From: Flagellimonas beolgyonensis
GTDB taxonomy: Bacteria > Bacteroidota > Bacteroidia > Flavobacteriales > Flavobacteriaceae
Reading direction: 5' to 3'
Assembly: GCF_003992615.1 (NCBI RefSeq)
Contig: NZ_RZMY01000001.1
Span: forward strand, 33,928-97,927
DNA: 64,000 nt
Position numbers and translations under genes: made by a program. The notes under the pieces are model-generated. The model did not search any database. It saw only the letters and a program-made list of their open reading frames with translations, and was not told the origin of the DNA. Shown in pieces: positions 37,053-45,785 of the stretch. The first letter of the stretch is position 1; every line of letters starts with the position of its first letter.

Positions 37053-37928
37053 ATGAGCAACAGTGTGGCAGAAAGTGTGATTCCTCCAAAGGGAAAACCC
37101 AAATGGCTGCGGGTCAAGCTTCCAACAGGAAAAAAATATACCCAATTAAGGGGTCTTGTGGACAAGTACGACCTTCACACCATCTGTACTTCCGGCAGTT
37201 GCCCGAACATGGGCGAATGCTGGGGCGAGGGCACCGCAACCTTTATGATATTGGGCAACATCTGTACCCGTTCTTGTGGTTTTTGTGGCGTTAAGACCGG
37301 TAGACCTGAAAGCGTGGACTGGGCGGAACCCGAAAAGGTGGCACGATCGATAAAGATCATGAACATCAAGCATGCCGTACTTACCTCGGTGGACCGTGAC
37401 GATCTTAAGGATATGGGATCCATTATTTGGGCAGAAACCGTAAAGGCTGTTCGTCGAATGAACCCCCAGACCACCATGGAGACGTTGATTCCCGATTTTC
37501 AAGGCATCCCGACGCATTTGGACCGAATTTTACTAGTAGCCCCCGAGGTGATCTCACACAACATGGAAACCGTAAAGCGCCTTACCCGCGAAGTGCGTAT
37601 CCAAGCCAAATACGAAAGAAGCCTTGAAGTACTGGATTATTTGAAAAAAAATGGGGCCAATCGCACCAAATCCGGAATTATGCTCGGTCTGGGCGAAGAG
37701 GAACATGAAGTTATAGAAACCATGGAAGATTTGCGCAAAGCCAATGTAGATGTAGTCACCATCGGACAATACCTACAGCCCTCCAAAAAACACCTTCCGG
37801 TAAAACAGTTCATCCTACCCGAACAGTTCAAAAAGTATGAAGAACTGGGCTTGGAGATGGGCTTTAGACATGTAGAGAGCGGAGCATTGGTACGATCTTC
37901 CTACAAGGCCCACAAGCACATTCACTAG
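37053..37928 (+). CDS. lipA: Lipoyl synthase
   Basis: A 291-residue radical SAM enzyme inserting two sulphurs into the octanoyl group of lipoyl domains. The auxiliary cluster cysteines are in [19 protein letters not shown] and the SAM cluster is in [10 protein letters not shown], both intact. The C-terminal [17 protein letters not shown], with the RSSY motif, is typical. gap follows 23 nt later, probably on the same transcript. Confidence 0.98.
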   Translation: MSNSVAESVIPPKGKPKWLRVKLPTGKKYTQLRGLVDKYDLHTICTSGSCPNMGECWGEGTATFMILGNICTRSCGFCGVKTGRPESVDWAEPEKVARSIKIMNIKHAVLTSVDRDDLKDMGSIIWAETVKAVRRMNPQTTMETLIPDFQGIPTHLDRILLVAPEVISHNMETVKRLTREVRIQAKYERSLEVLDYLKKNGANRTKSGIMLGLGEEEHEVIETMEDLRKANVDVVTIGQYLQPSKKHLPVKQFILPEQFKKYEELGLEMGFRHVESGALVRSSYKAHKHIH

Positions 37929-37951
37929 ACCCTAATCCTACTTACCGGGAA

Positions 37952-38962
37952 ATGAAAAACTTCAGAATAGGCATCAATGGCTTTGGACGTATTGGAAGAA
38001 CCTTGTTCAGGCTCCTTCAAAACCATCCGAATATTAGTGTGGTGGCCATAAACGACCTTGCCGATGCCAACACGTTGGCCCATCTTTTAAAATATGACAG
38101 TATACATGGTAGGTTGGAAGCAGAAATTCAATCGGAGAAAGATGCCATACTGGTCAACGACAGAAAAATTGCCATTTTAGGACACAATCATCCAAAGGAT
38201 ATCGATTGGGCAAGCCATGATGTGGATATTGTGGTGGAATCCACTGGAAAATTCAAGACAAGGGAACAGCTCCAATACCATATTACCAACGGGGCCAAAA
38301 AAGTGATTCTTTCTGTCCCCCCAGATGACGAATCCATTAAGATGGTGGTTTTGGGCGTGAATGAAGGCATTTTGGATGCCAATGACGAAATTATTTCCAA
38401 TGCTTCATGCACTACCAACAATGCCGCGCCCATGATCAAGGTGATCAAAGAGCTCTGTGGCATTGAGCAGGCCTACATTACTACGGTGCATTCCTATACC
38501 TCCGACCAAAACCTTCACGATGCACCGCATCGTGATTTGAGACGTTCCAGGGCAGCAAGTCAATCGATAATCCCGACAACTACAGGTGCTGCAAAAGCAC
38601 TGACACATATATTTCCTGATCTATCCAATGTGATAGGTGGATGCGGTATCCGCGTACCCGTGCCCAATGGCTCGCTAACCGATATTACCTTCAATGTGGT
38701 TCGGGAAACAAGTATTGAGGAAATAAACGCTACCTTTAAAAAGGAAGCGGAAACAAGCTTAAAAAATATTTTATACTATACTGAAGACCCAATAGTTTCC
38801 ATCGACATAAACAATAGTTGTCATTCTTGTACGTTTGATTCATTGATGACCTCCGTAATCGGGAAAATGGTCAAAATTATTGGATGGTATGACAATGAAA
38901 CTGGTTATTGCTCCAGAATCATTGATTTAATAGCTTTGCTTATAAAGAAAGAATACATTTGA
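37952..38962 (+). CDS. gap: Glyceraldehyde-3-phosphate dehydrogenase, type I
   Basis: A 336-residue enzyme oxidising glyceraldehyde 3-phosphate with NAD and phosphate. The NAD site is IGINGFGRIGRTLFRL, the catalytic cysteine is in SNASCTTNNAAP, and the C-terminus has WYDNETGYCSRI. The Asp after the NAD loop (VAINDLAD) suggests NAD rather than NADP use. Its stop overlaps by 4 nt a possible TTG start of the hybrid kinase. Confidence 0.96.
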   Translation: MKNFRIGINGFGRIGRTLFRLLQNHPNISVVAINDLADANTLAHLLKYDSIHGRLEAEIQSEKDAILVNDRKIAILGHNHPKDIDWASHDVDIVVESTGKFKTREQLQYHITNGAKKVILSVPPDDESIKMVVLGVNEGILDANDEIISNASCTTNNAAPMIKVIKELCGIEQAYITTVHSYTSDQNLHDAPHRDLRRSRAASQSIIPTTTGAAKALTHIFPDLSNVIGGCGIRVPVPNGSLTDITFNVVRETSIEEINATFKKEAETSLKNILYYTEDPIVSIDINNSCHSCTFDSLMTSVIGKMVKIIGWYDNETGYCSRIIDLIALLIKKEYI

Positions 38963-38985
38963 TATTGAGCGCTTTACACAAAAGA

Positions 38986-41181
38986 ATGGGCAAATACTTG
39001 CTGCTTGCGTTGCATTTTTTTCTATGCACTCAGGTTATCCATGCCCAATTCGGTGGGAGCTCCACGGAGAAAGTCCTAACCATTTTTCAGGAATTTAACC
39101 AGTATCGCCACGAAAATAAATTCGACAAGGCACTCGAAACCTTGAATGAAGCTGCAAATATTGCGGAAAACAACGAGGACGAAAAACTATTGGTCGATAC
39201 CTATCACCAATATGCCCGCATTTATTTGGAAGAAGGGGACTACGATACCGCCATATTCTATTGGGACAGGGCCGGCAATGTCTTAAAGTATAGCTCATAT
39301 TCCTATGGCCAAGCTTTTCACTTATACCTCGATGCGGCACTGCGTTACACGGAAGGCAACAACTTTCAATCCCTGAAATTACTGGAAGAATCTAGGAAAC
39401 TGAGCAACAATCGTAACCTTACCAATAATATCCTCTTGCTGGAGGCCTACATCTTTACCAATATTGAAAAATATGACGATGCGGTAAAAAATCTGCATGC
39501 CCTTATCGTAAACTCGGATGATCAGGAACGGGCCTATTTGGCCACAAAGGCCAATTTACAGCTTTCGCGTATCAGTGTTACCCTAAACGATCTTGAAGAG
39601 GGTATCATCCATTCGAAAGCTGCATTGGAAGTGGCCCAAAAACATGGTTATGCCAACGAAATAAAAGAAGCCTATCAGCAATTATCCGATATTTATGAGC
39701 AAACAGGTGATTTTTCGCAAGCATTGACCTACAGAAAAGAATTGGAGCAGATAAAGGACTCGGTATTCAACATACAAAAGGTTCTGATTGAATCCAAGTC
39801 AGCGGACAATATCAAGTTTGAGCACCAAACCAATGAGCTGAACAAATTGCAGATCAAAAATGAGGAACTGAGCGAATCCAAAAACCGATCAGAGATCACT
39901 GCGATCTTAACATCGGCATTTTTGACCATCATTTCCCTTTTGGCCGTTTCCCTGTTCCGGAACAACCAGATCAAATTAAAAACCAACGACCTCCTATACA
40001 CCAAGAACAAGGAACTAGAGCTGGCCAGGGATGCTGCAGTATCGGCCATGGAGGCGAAAACCAATTTTCTTTCCACGGTGACACACGAGTTGCGTACGCC
40101 ACTTTATGCGGTTACGGGACTCACCCATTTACTATTGGAAGAAAATCCTTCGGAGCACCAAAAGGAACATTTAAAGTCACTGAAATTTTCCGGGGAATAC
40201 CTACTGAACTTCATCAACGATATTCTCCAAATCAACAAGATAGATGCGGATAAGCTGGAGCCTTTGAAGATTGAGTTCAAATTGCACAAAGTACTTACCG
40301 ATGTGGTCGAATCCCTCCAGCAAAATGCCAACGAAAACAAGACAAAATTACTATTGGATTACGATCCAAATATTCCAAAAACACTGCTGGGCGACCCTAT
40401 AAAACTATCCCAGATCTTTATGAACTTGGTGGGTAATGCCCTTAAGTTCACCAAAAATGGAAAAGTAGAGGTAATCGCCAAAATGCTCAACCAAGAAGAG
40501 GATCAGGTAAAATTGTATTTCGAGGTCAGGGATAACGGAATCGGGATTTCAGAAGAACAGCAGAAACACATTTTTGACAGTTTTGAACAAGGATCCATCC
40601 AAATTAACAGGGAGTACGGAGGTACAGGTTTGGGCTTGACGATTGTTAAAAGTCTTTTGGGCCTATTTGGCAGCACCATCCATTTGGAAAGCGAATTGGA
40701 CCACGGCAGTTCCTTCTATTTTGAAATGGACCTTAAATGTGATAGGAAGGCCGTAGATGAAGTTGCTTTTGAACTGAACAATGAAGATTTTGTGTTCAAG
40801 GGATTACATGTTTTGGTCGTCGAGGACAACAAAATCAATCAGGTGATCACCAAGAAGATGCTGACCAAAAAGGAAATTACCTGCGATATAGCCAACAATG
40901 GCAACGAGGCAATCGATATGGCCAAGGCCAATACCTATGATGCCATCCTAATGGACATACACATGCCGGGCATCAGTGGTGAGGAAGCGACTCGACAGAT
41001 CAGGAAGTTTAACCAAGACATTCCCATTATTGCGTTGACAGCGATTTCTTTGGATGACAGTTTGGACAGTTTTTACGCCGCAGGCTGCAACGATGTGGTG
41101 ACCAAACCATTTAAACCTGAAGTTTTCTATCAAAAAATAGGTGAGAACATCTTCAAAAACCGGGTACAAGGTTCCGTTTAG
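38986..41181 (+). CDS. TPR-containing hybrid sensor histidine kinase
   Basis: A 731-residue kinase from ATG at 38986; TTG starts at 38959 and 38965 are possible. A signal peptide (MGKYLLLALHFFLCTQVIH then AQF) is followed by a periplasmic TPR region of about 270 residues, a coiled coil, a membrane segment (ILTSAFLTIISLLAVSLF), HisKA with His367 in VTHELRTPLY, an HATPase (NLVGNALKF; GGTGLGLTIV) and a receiver with Asp657 in ILMDIHMPG. The C-terminal Lys is in VTKPFKPEVF. TPRs probably read a peptide or protein signal outside. No separate regulator with output domain is adjacent. Its 3' end overlaps convergent lpxK by 4 nt. Confidence 0.9.
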   Translation: MGKYLLLALHFFLCTQVIHAQFGGSSTEKVLTIFQEFNQYRHENKFDKALETLNEAANIAENNEDEKLLVDTYHQYARIYLEEGDYDTAIFYWDRAGNVLKYSSYSYGQAFHLYLDAALRYTEGNNFQSLKLLEESRKLSNNRNLTNNILLLEAYIFTNIEKYDDAVKNLHALIVNSDDQERAYLATKANLQLSRISVTLNDLEEGIIHSKAALEVAQKHGYANEIKEAYQQLSDIYEQTGDFSQALTYRKELEQIKDSVFNIQKVLIESKSADNIKFEHQTNELNKLQIKNEELSESKNRSEITAILTSAFLTIISLLAVSLFRNNQIKLKTNDLLYTKNKELELARDAAVSAMEAKTNFLSTVTHELRTPLYAVTGLTHLLLEENPSEHQKEHLKSLKFSGEYLLNFINDILQINKIDADKLEPLKIEFKLHKVLTDVVESLQQNANENKTKLLLDYDPNIPKTLLGDPIKLSQIFMNLVGNALKFTKNGKVEVIAKMLNQEEDQVKLYFEVRDNGIGISEEQQKHIFDSFEQGSIQINREYGGTGLGLTIVKSLLGLFGSTIHLESELDHGSSFYFEMDLKCDRKAVDEVAFELNNEDFVFKGLHVLVVEDNKINQVITKKMLTKKEITCDIANNGNEAIDMAKANTYDAILMDIHMPGISGEEATRQIRKFNQDIPIIALTAISLDDSLDSFYAAGCNDVVTKPFKPEVFYQKIGENIFKNRVQGSV

Positions 41182-42176
41182 ATCACACTTTTCAATTTAT
41201 TTTCGAGAATGGTCCTATCATTTGGGTCAAAATGATGACTTATTTCCAAATAATATAGGTTATTGACCTTGCCATGTAGGCGAACGAAATCCTTTTCTGT
41301 GGTCAAGATCAATTCAAAACTCGAGAACCGTTGAATATCTGCATCCGAAAAATGGTGGTGGTCACCAAATTGAAAATGGTCAAAAACCATTCCTTTGGAA
41401 TAAAGGTAATCCAACAATGGCTTGGGAGAAGCTATTCCGGTTACCAAGGCCACTTTTTTAGCACCAATAGCTTGTAGGGGCAACTCCTCTCCTTCTCCAT
41501 TTTTTATAGTTTCAGCATAAGACAAGGTAGCAAACAATACATCTTGATGTGCCAAGGGACGTAATCGGTTCACCAATTCAGTCCTTTCACTCTCAGTCGG
41601 AAGTACCGGGCATTTGGTGACAACGATGATATCAGCACGGCGAGCTTCCCTTTTGCTGTCCCGCAGATTACCCGTAGGCAAATACCAATCTTTCACATAC
41701 AAATGATCAATGGCCGTTAATAAAATGGAAAAAGTGGGTTTCACCTTTCTGTGTTGAAAGGCATCATCCAAAACAATGACATCGGGGTTTATTATGGATT
41801 CCAATTGCTCAATCCCATTTCTACGGTCCGCATCCACCGCAACGGCCACTTCAGGAAATTTGCGGTGCAGTTGAAAGGGTTCATCCCCTAAATCCAAAAC
41901 CGAACTATGCCAATCGGCCAATACGAATCCGTTGCTTTTTCTTTTGTAGCCTCTACTCAGGATGGCTACCCGTTTATCGGATAACATGCGTATCAGATAT
42001 TCAGTCATTGGGGTCTTGCCGGTGCCTCCAACGCTAACATTGCCCACACAAATGGTTGGCGTGGTATAGGATTTTGAAGTAAAAACACCGAAATCGTATA
42101 GCCTATTGCGGACATAAACCACCAAGGCGTAGAGCAATGAAAAAGGAAACGCTATTTTGCGGAGCAATTGCAGCAT
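41178..42176 (-). CDS. lpxK: Tetraacyldisaccharide 4'-kinase
   Basis: A 332-residue inner-membrane kinase that phosphorylates the lipid A disaccharide. The P-loop is GNVSVGGTGKTPMTEYLIR, and DDAFQHRKV and ILTTEKDFVRL are the other family blocks. The start at 42176 (MLQLLRKIAFPFS) is chosen because the family begins this way with a membrane-associated helix; the open frame extends 34 codons upstream. It shows that the cell has lipid A. Confidence 0.95.
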   Translation of the reverse strand: MLQLLRKIAFPFSLLYALVVYVRNRLYDFGVFTSKSYTTPTICVGNVSVGGTGKTPMTEYLIRMLSDKRVAILSRGYKRKSNGFVLADWHSSVLDLGDEPFQLHRKFPEVAVAVDADRRNGIEQLESIINPDVIVLDDAFQHRKVKPTFSILLTAIDHLYVKDWYLPTGNLRDSKREARRADIIVVTKCPVLPTESERTELVNRLRPLAHQDVLFATLSYAETIKNGEGEELPLQAIGAKKVALVTGIASPKPLLDYLYSKGMVFDHFQFGDHHHFSDADIQRFSSFELILTTEKDFVRLHGKVNNLYYLEISHHFDPNDRTILENKLKSVI

Positions 42177-42224
42177 TGGACGAAAATATAATATTTTATC
42201 TTTAGCCCACTTAACTATTTTACT

Positions 42225-43319
42225 ATGACGGTAAACGATATCGCAAATATACTCGAGGAACTTGCCCCACTGGCCCATGCAGAAGATTTTGACAATGTAG
42301 GGCTATTGGTGGGCGAACCTACAACAACGGTCAGCGGTGTTTTGGTTACGTTGGATACCTTGGAAAATGTAGTGGATGAGGCCATTGCCAAAAAGTGTAA
42401 CCTGATCGTCAGTTTCCATCCCATCATATTTAAAGGCCTCAAAAGACTTACCGGAAGCAACTATGTAGAGCGTGTTGTACTAAAGGCCATTCGCCATAAC
42501 ATTGCAATATATTGTATGCATACGGCTTTGGATAATAGTAAAATGGGAGTAAACGCCAAGATTTGTGAGGTATTGGGCATCCAAAATCCACAAATATTGA
42601 TCCCCAGAAAGGGAGCCATTAAAAAATTGGTGACCTATGCCCCACTCGCGGACGCCGCTACTGTAAAATCTGCCCTATTTGCAGCAGGAGCGGGCGAAAT
42701 AGGCAAATACAGCAACTGCAGTTTCAATCTTGATGGCCTGGGCAGTTTCAAAGCTGGAGATGATGCCAATCCAACCATAGGAAAAATTGGGGAATCGCAT
42801 GTGGAGAAAGAAACCCAGATCAATGTGATCTACTCCTTTGAGAAGGAGAATAATATTCTGAAAGCGTTGTTCGAATCCCACCCATATGAAGAGGTGGCCT
42901 ACGAGGTAACCACCTTGGAAAATGCCAATCAGGATTTGGGTATGGGTATGATAGGCACCTTGGCAACTGAAATGGAAGAAAAGGCATTTCTTGCTTTTGT
43001 AAAGGACCGAATGAACGTCTCAGTGGTACGACATTCGGAATTTCTGGGAAGAAAAGTTAGAAAAGTAGCCGTTTTGGGGGGAAGTGGCGCTTTTGCAATT
43101 ACCGCTGCAAAGCAAGCAAAAGCCGATGTTTTTATCAGTGCAGACATTAAATACCACGATTTTTTCCAAGCAGAAAACCAACTGTTAATTGCAGATATCG
43201 GGCACTTTGAAACTGAGCAGTTTACAAAAGATTTATTGGTTGATTATCTTACGAAAAAAATTCCTAATTTTGCAGTCTCTTTATCGGAGAGTATAACGAA
43301 TCCCATCAAGTATTTATAA
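42225..43319 (+). CDS. Nif3-family dinuclear metal-binding protein
   Basis: A 364-residue NIF3/DUF34 protein with the central insert found in longer members. Metal ligands are in SFHPIIFKGLKR, YCMHTALDNSKMGVN and, near the C-terminus, FISADIKYHDFF and DIGHFETEQFT. These are often misnamed GTP cyclohydrolase I type 2; the real function is unresolved. It starts 48 bp from lpxK on the opposite strand; a near-consensus -7 box TATCTTTA (42197-42204) lies between. The coiled-coil gene follows after 5 nt. Confidence 0.92.
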   Translation: MTVNDIANILEELAPLAHAEDFDNVGLLVGEPTTTVSGVLVTLDTLENVVDEAIAKKCNLIVSFHPIIFKGLKRLTGSNYVERVVLKAIRHNIAIYCMHTALDNSKMGVNAKICEVLGIQNPQILIPRKGAIKKLVTYAPLADAATVKSALFAAGAGEIGKYSNCSFNLDGLGSFKAGDDANPTIGKIGESHVEKETQINVIYSFEKENNILKALFESHPYEEVAYEVTTLENANQDLGMGMIGTLATEMEEKAFLAFVKDRMNVSVVRHSEFLGRKVRKVAVLGGSGAFAITAAKQAKADVFISADIKYHDFFQAENQLLIADIGHFETEQFTKDLLVDYLTKKIPNFAVSLSESITNPIKYL

Positions 43320-43324
43320 AATAT

Positions 43325-44104
43325 ATGGCGAACAAGAAAGAAAGCACCGTGGAAGAAAAATTGAGAGCTCTGTACGATCTACAGCTAATCGATTCCAGGG
43401 TGGATGAAATCCGCAATGTTAGAGGTGAGCTACCATTGGAAGTACAGGACTTGGAAGATGAGGTTTTGGGTCTTAAAACCAGATTGGACAAATTGAAGAC
43501 CGATGTTGAAACCGTCAACTTCGAGATTTCGGCCAAGAAAAACCTGATTGACGAATCCAAGGCACTCATTAAAAAATATACCGAACAGCAAAAAAATGTG
43601 AGGAACAGCCGCGAATTCAACTCCTTGACCAAGGAAGTGGAGTTCCAGGAATTGGAGATCCAATTGGCCGAGAAGAACATCAAGGAATTTAAGGCACAGA
43701 TTGAGCAGAAAAAGGAAGTGATCAACCAGACCAAGGAAAAATTAACGGAACGTGAGGGTCACTTGAAGCACAAAAAAGGAGAATTGGATGCCATTCTTGC
43801 CGAAACGGAAAAAGAGGAGAAAGCGCTTTTGAAGAAATCGGAAGAGTTTGAGGAAAAAATCGAAGACCGATTGATCCAAGCCTACAAAAGAATCCGTCAC
43901 AATGTGAAAAACGGATTGGCCGTGGTTCCGGTGGAGCGTGGCGCATCAGGAGGATCCTTCTTTACCATTCCCCCTCAGGTGCAGGTAGAAATTGCTTCCC
44001 GCAAGAAAATCATCACCGATGAGCACAGCGGCCGTATTTTGGTCGATCCGCTATTGGCCGAGGAAGAACAAGAAAAAATGCATGAGCTTTTCGCAAAGAT
44101 CTAA
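43325..44104 (+). CDS. Coiled-coil protein of the zinc-ribbon (DUF164) family, cysteines lost
   Basis: A 259-residue protein: residues 5-190 are a long two-helix coiled coil, rich in Glu and Lys (IKEFKAQIEQKKEVINQTKE), followed by the family's C-terminal ribbon region at 200-259. Where family members usually carry four zinc cysteines, this one reads RGASGGSFFTIPPQ and DEHSGRILVD, with serine or other residues at all four places. The fold may persist without zinc. It follows the Nif3 gene by 5 nt, a conserved pairing, and ends at a strong terminator. Family function is only partly known. Confidence 0.88.
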   Translation: MANKKESTVEEKLRALYDLQLIDSRVDEIRNVRGELPLEVQDLEDEVLGLKTRLDKLKTDVETVNFEISAKKNLIDESKALIKKYTEQQKNVRNSREFNSLTKEVEFQELEIQLAEKNIKEFKAQIEQKKEVINQTKEKLTEREGHLKHKKGELDAILAETEKEEKALLKKSEEFEEKIEDRLIQAYKRIRHNVKNGLAVVPVERGASGGSFFTIPPQVQVEIASRKKIITDEHSGRILVDPLLAEEEQEKMHELFAKI

Positions 44105-44119
44105 TAGTATACAACACAT

Positions 44120-44148
44120 AAAAAAGCCACCTTTTAGGTGGCTTTTTT
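44120..44148. terminator. Bidirectional intrinsic terminator
   Basis: A perfect 12-bp stem (AAAAAAGCCACC against GGTGGCTTTTTT) with a 5-nt loop. It ends the Nif3/coiled-coil transcript and, on the other strand, kmo. Confidence 0.92.
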
Positions 44149-44166
44149 GTTTCGTATCGTTGGGAA

Positions 44167-45513
44167 TCAAGCTTCCAATTGGTTCAATATAAATGTTTCC
44201 ACTTCCTTGGAATCCCATTTTTCGGCAATATTGGGCAATTGCATCACCTTTTTCATAATGGCTTCCTGTTGATCGCCAATGGCCAACGCTTCCGCGTACG
44301 GCCTATCAGAAAAAGTCACCCGGCTATAAATCGGAATCCACTTGTCCGGATGGAGGGTTGCAAAGTGTTTCTCTATCTTTTTCTGAAGGAGAAACATGGG
44401 ATCGGCCGTTTTGCGGCTCATTTCCACAAAATTGCGATAACTCAGTTCCGCAATGGCATCGGCATTGGGCTTGCGTTCTTTTTGGTATTCCGAGAAAATT
44501 GTATCCCAATCATCACCGTGTTGTTCCATCAATTCGTTGAGCACATAAATATCCTCAAATCCGGCATTCATGCCCTGCCCAAAAAAAGGCACAATGGCAT
44601 GGGCCGAATCACCTACCAAGGCCACCTTGTTCCAATATGTCCATGGGTAACACTTCATGGTCACCATGGCACTGGTCGGGTTATGGAAGAAATCCTTGGT
44701 CAGGTTTTCAATATCCTTTCTTACATTGGGAAAATACTCCTTAAAAAATGCCCGGGCGTCTTCCTCGGTCTTTAAGTTTTCGAACGAAACCTTACCTTCA
44801 AATGGCAAGAACAGCGTACAGGTAAAACTGCCATCAATATTCGGCATGGCAATCAGCATAAACTCGCCCCTTGGCCAAATATGAAAGGAATTTTTATCCA
44901 ATTTATGGGTGCCATCTGCATTGGCAGGAATCGTCAGTTCCTTATAGCCCACATCGATAAAATCCTGTGAGTAATCGAATCGACTGCGACGTTGCATTTT
45001 GTGACGAACCCTGGAAAAAGCTCCATCACATCCGAAAATAATATCAAACTGATACTCCTGCCACTCCCCTTTCTCGGATTCCCCGGTAAAAATTTTTGCT
45101 TCTGGCAAGCTCACATCCCAAACTTTTTCATTGAAACGGAACTCGGTTCCTGCTTCTTCTGCAAGATCGATCATCCGTTTGTTTAGAATACCACGGGAAA
45201 TGGACCAAATGGCTTCGCCATCCTTGCCATATTTTTGAAAATACACCGGCTTGTCGTTCACATGCATGGCCCTTTTATCCAAAGGAATCGCTATTTCCTT
45301 GATCTTCCTTTCCAAACCGACCTTTTCCAAGGAGCGCCAACCGCGGTTACTCATCGCCAAATTGATGGACCGACCGGAAAATTCAATGGTTCGAATATCT
45401 GGCCGACGATCAAATACAGTGACCGAATGTCCTAATTTCCGAAGATAAATTGCTAAAAGGGAACCCACCAATCCAGAACCGATGATGGCAATATTTTTTG
45501 GAGTCTGTGCCAT
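44167..45513 (-). CDS. kmo: Kynurenine 3-monooxygenase
   Basis: A 448-residue FAD monooxygenase hydroxylating kynurenine, using NADPH. It has the Rossmann loop AIIGSGLVGSLLAIYLRK, the RSINLAMSNRG segment conserved in KMOs, and VALVGDSAHAIVPFFGQGMN (the GD FAD motif) in the second half. The eukaryotic membrane tail is absent, as expected for a bacterial KMO. kynU lies 9 kb away, so the pathway is split. Together they fit de novo NAD synthesis or tryptophan use. Confidence 0.95.
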   Translation of the reverse strand: MAQTPKNIAIIGSGLVGSLLAIYLRKLGHSVTVFDRRPDIRTIEFSGRSINLAMSNRGWRSLEKVGLERKIKEIAIPLDKRAMHVNDKPVYFQKYGKDGEAIWSISRGILNKRMIDLAEEAGTEFRFNEKVWDVSLPEAKIFTGESEKGEWQEYQFDIIFGCDGAFSRVRHKMQRRSRFDYSQDFIDVGYKELTIPANADGTHKLDKNSFHIWPRGEFMLIAMPNIDGSFTCTLFLPFEGKVSFENLKTEEDARAFFKEYFPNVRKDIENLTKDFFHNPTSAMVTMKCYPWTYWNKVALVGDSAHAIVPFFGQGMNAGFEDIYVLNELMEQHGDDWDTIFSEYQKERKPNADAIAELSYRNFVEMSRKTADPMFLLQKKIEKHFATLHPDKWIPIYSRVTFSDRPYAEALAIGDQQEAIMKKVMQLPNIAEKWDSKEVETFILNQLEA

Positions 45514-45598
45514 AAATGACCCGTGGGTCTTTTGAAGTTAGATGGTAAAAATAAGGAATTTGATTTTTTAACCGTTGATGGAAAGGAACATCTTATTT

Positions 45599-45628
45599 TG
45601 TTTAATATTTTTGTATTTTTATTAAACA
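45599..45628. promoter_or_regulatory. 9-bp inverted repeat over the photolyase promoter
   Basis: TGTTTAATA (45599-45607) and TATTAAACA (45620-45628) are exact reverse complements separated by 12 nt. The -7-like box TATTTTTG (45606-45613) starts in the left arm. It lies just before the DUF2256/photolyase operon and looks like an operator for a dimeric regulator, for example a light-sensing MerR-type one; no such gene is in the window. Confidence 0.55.
45606..45613 (+). promoter_or_regulatory. -7 box of the light-repair operon
   Basis: TATTTTTG, a full TAnnTTTG match, 30 nt before the GTG of the DUF2256 gene. TTG at 45574 followed after 17 nt by TTATTTTG is an alternative promoter that would put the inverted repeat downstream of the -7 region. 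Confidence 0.45.
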
Positions 45629-45643
45629 CTTTTAATTGAAGTC

Positions 45644-45781
45644 GTGGCCCATCACAAACTTAGTCTTCCGGTTAAGATATGCCCAGTCTGCAAAAGACCG
45701 TTCCAATGGCGTAAAAAATGGGCCCTTAATTGGGAAGAAGTAAAATATTGCAGCGAGCGCTGCCGAAGAAACAAACCATAA
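45644..45781 (+). CDS. DUF2256 zinc-finger miniprotein
   Basis: A 45-residue protein from a GTG start, reading [20 protein letters not shown] then [15 protein letters not shown]. The CPVC and CSERC pairs are a four-cysteine zinc finger, and RPFQWRKKW is the DUF2256 signature. It ends 4 nt before the cryptochrome ATG, so it is in the same operon; DUF2256 genes are known to travel with photolyase and cryptochrome genes. Its role, perhaps DNA or RNA binding, is unknown. It is easily missed because of its length. Confidence 0.88.
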   Translation: MAHHKLSLPVKICPVCKRPFQWRKKWALNWEEVKYCSERCRRNKP

Positions 45782-45785
45782 ACCT

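Noticed and set aside
41178..41181. Four-base overlap of lpxK and hybrid kinase as a regulatory device
   Set aside because: Short convergent overlaps are common in this dense genome.
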